The notes beneath the pieces were generated by a model that saw only the letters and a list, made by a program, of their open reading frames with translations, was not told the origin of the DNA and ran no database searches. The position numbers and the translations under genes were made by a program. From DAIOEK01 sp963721445 (lineage in GTDB: Bacteria > Chloroflexota > Anaerolineae > Anaerolineales > Anaerolineaceae), in NCBI GenBank assembly GCA_963721445.1, contig CAVRIZ010000005.1:744001-808000 (forward strand): DNA of 64,000 bases, written 5' to 3'. Positions 63,857 to 64,000 of the stretch are shown here, piece by piece (position 1 is the stretch's first letter; the number at the start of each line of letters is the position of its first letter).

Positions 63857-64000
63857 TCAGGGTGTTTCTGAATTTACATCGTTAGTTTGCACTTGAGCGG
63901 TTATCCATCGTTGAATCAGGAGAATAAAAATGATCGCCGCTGCCAGAAAGCTTAAGAGGGAATATATTGGATCCAGGCCATTGGCCATAAAAATGGCCGG
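63857..64000 (-). CDS. C-terminal end of a membrane protein, cut by window edge
   Basis: A minus-strand frame open to the window edge. The readable 47 residues contain one hydrophobic helix (SLLSFLAAAIIFILLIQRW) and a polar C-terminus ending NDVNSETP. It stops 19 nt upstream of the DUF421 start, so both may be cotranscribed. The family cannot be told from the fragment. Confidence 0.5.
   Translation of the reverse strand, partial: PAIFMANGLDPIYSLLSFLAAAIIFILLIQRWITAQVQTNDVNSETP

Overview
The window reads as chromosomal DNA of a bacterium of the phylum Chloroflexota, most likely class Anaerolineae. This is an inference from gene content and protein style. Many surface proteins carry long Thr/Pro (TPT-type) linkers, several lipoproteins and TPR proteins look typical of that class, and GroES/GroEL is controlled by a CIRCE element. 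Other traits are a methylmalonyl-CoA mutase/epimerase pair, Tad-type pilin-like genes and a multihaem cytochrome system. About 50 protein genes, one tRNA and one riboswitch are seen. There are no insertion sequences, prophage genes or CRISPR arrays.

Layout. 1-6.4 kb: uvrA (cut by the left edge), rplI, a double-HTH RodZ-like membrane protein and rimO. 6.5-11.2 kb: a TPR-like membrane protein, a UMF1-type transporter and the methylmalonyl-CoA epimerase and mutase. 11.5-16.6 kb: a TetR regulator with its own operator, then two FtsX/MacB-type permeases, a LolD/MacB-type ATPase and an HlyD-like lipoprotein, together an efflux or export operon. 16.7-24.7 kb: a FlK-like thioesterase, a LysM protein, YhhQ, a Fur-family regulator with a perfect Fur box feeding a Zn/Mn-type ABC transporter, a bactofilin-like membrane protein and an MFS transporter. 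24.8-31.1 kb: groL, groES, a DUF4287/DUF5655 protein and two TPR proteins. 31.2-37.9 kb: trmD, a YbjQ protein and a BMP-type nucleoside ABC transporter whose lipoprotein gene has a structured leader. 38.2-42.3 kb: TadE, vWA/TadG and TadE-TPT proteins. 42.3-48.1 kb: a two-component pair, a small orphan protein, a predicted small RNA, tRNA-Arg(CCT) and two paralogous SH3b lipoproteins. 48.1-54.7 kb: a 1323-residue PAS/GAF/GGDEF sensor, metK under a SAM-I riboswitch and a zinc-ribbon membrane protein. 54.8-64 kb: a predicted serine palmitoyltransferase plus 3-ketodihydrosphingosine reductase pair, a cytochrome b/multihaem cytochrome c operon, a SagB-like/XdhC pair, a hydrolase, a PAS protein and a DUF421 membrane protein.

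Two points stand out. First, the spt-like gene and a KDSR-like SDR sit in one two-gene operon, which predicts long-chain-base (sphingolipid) synthesis in this organism. Second, a short stretch next to tRNA-Arg has a consensus promoter, a 17-bp hairpin with a C-rich loop and a terminator, as expected of an unannotated small RNA.

A caution about the sequence: eleven genes, including the normally essential metK, carry single-base indels or an in-frame TGA. In each case the two halves are clearly one protein, and correcting the lesion restores a normal length. Residual sequencing error is the simplest reading, so these genes are annotated as single loci with the lesion position stated.
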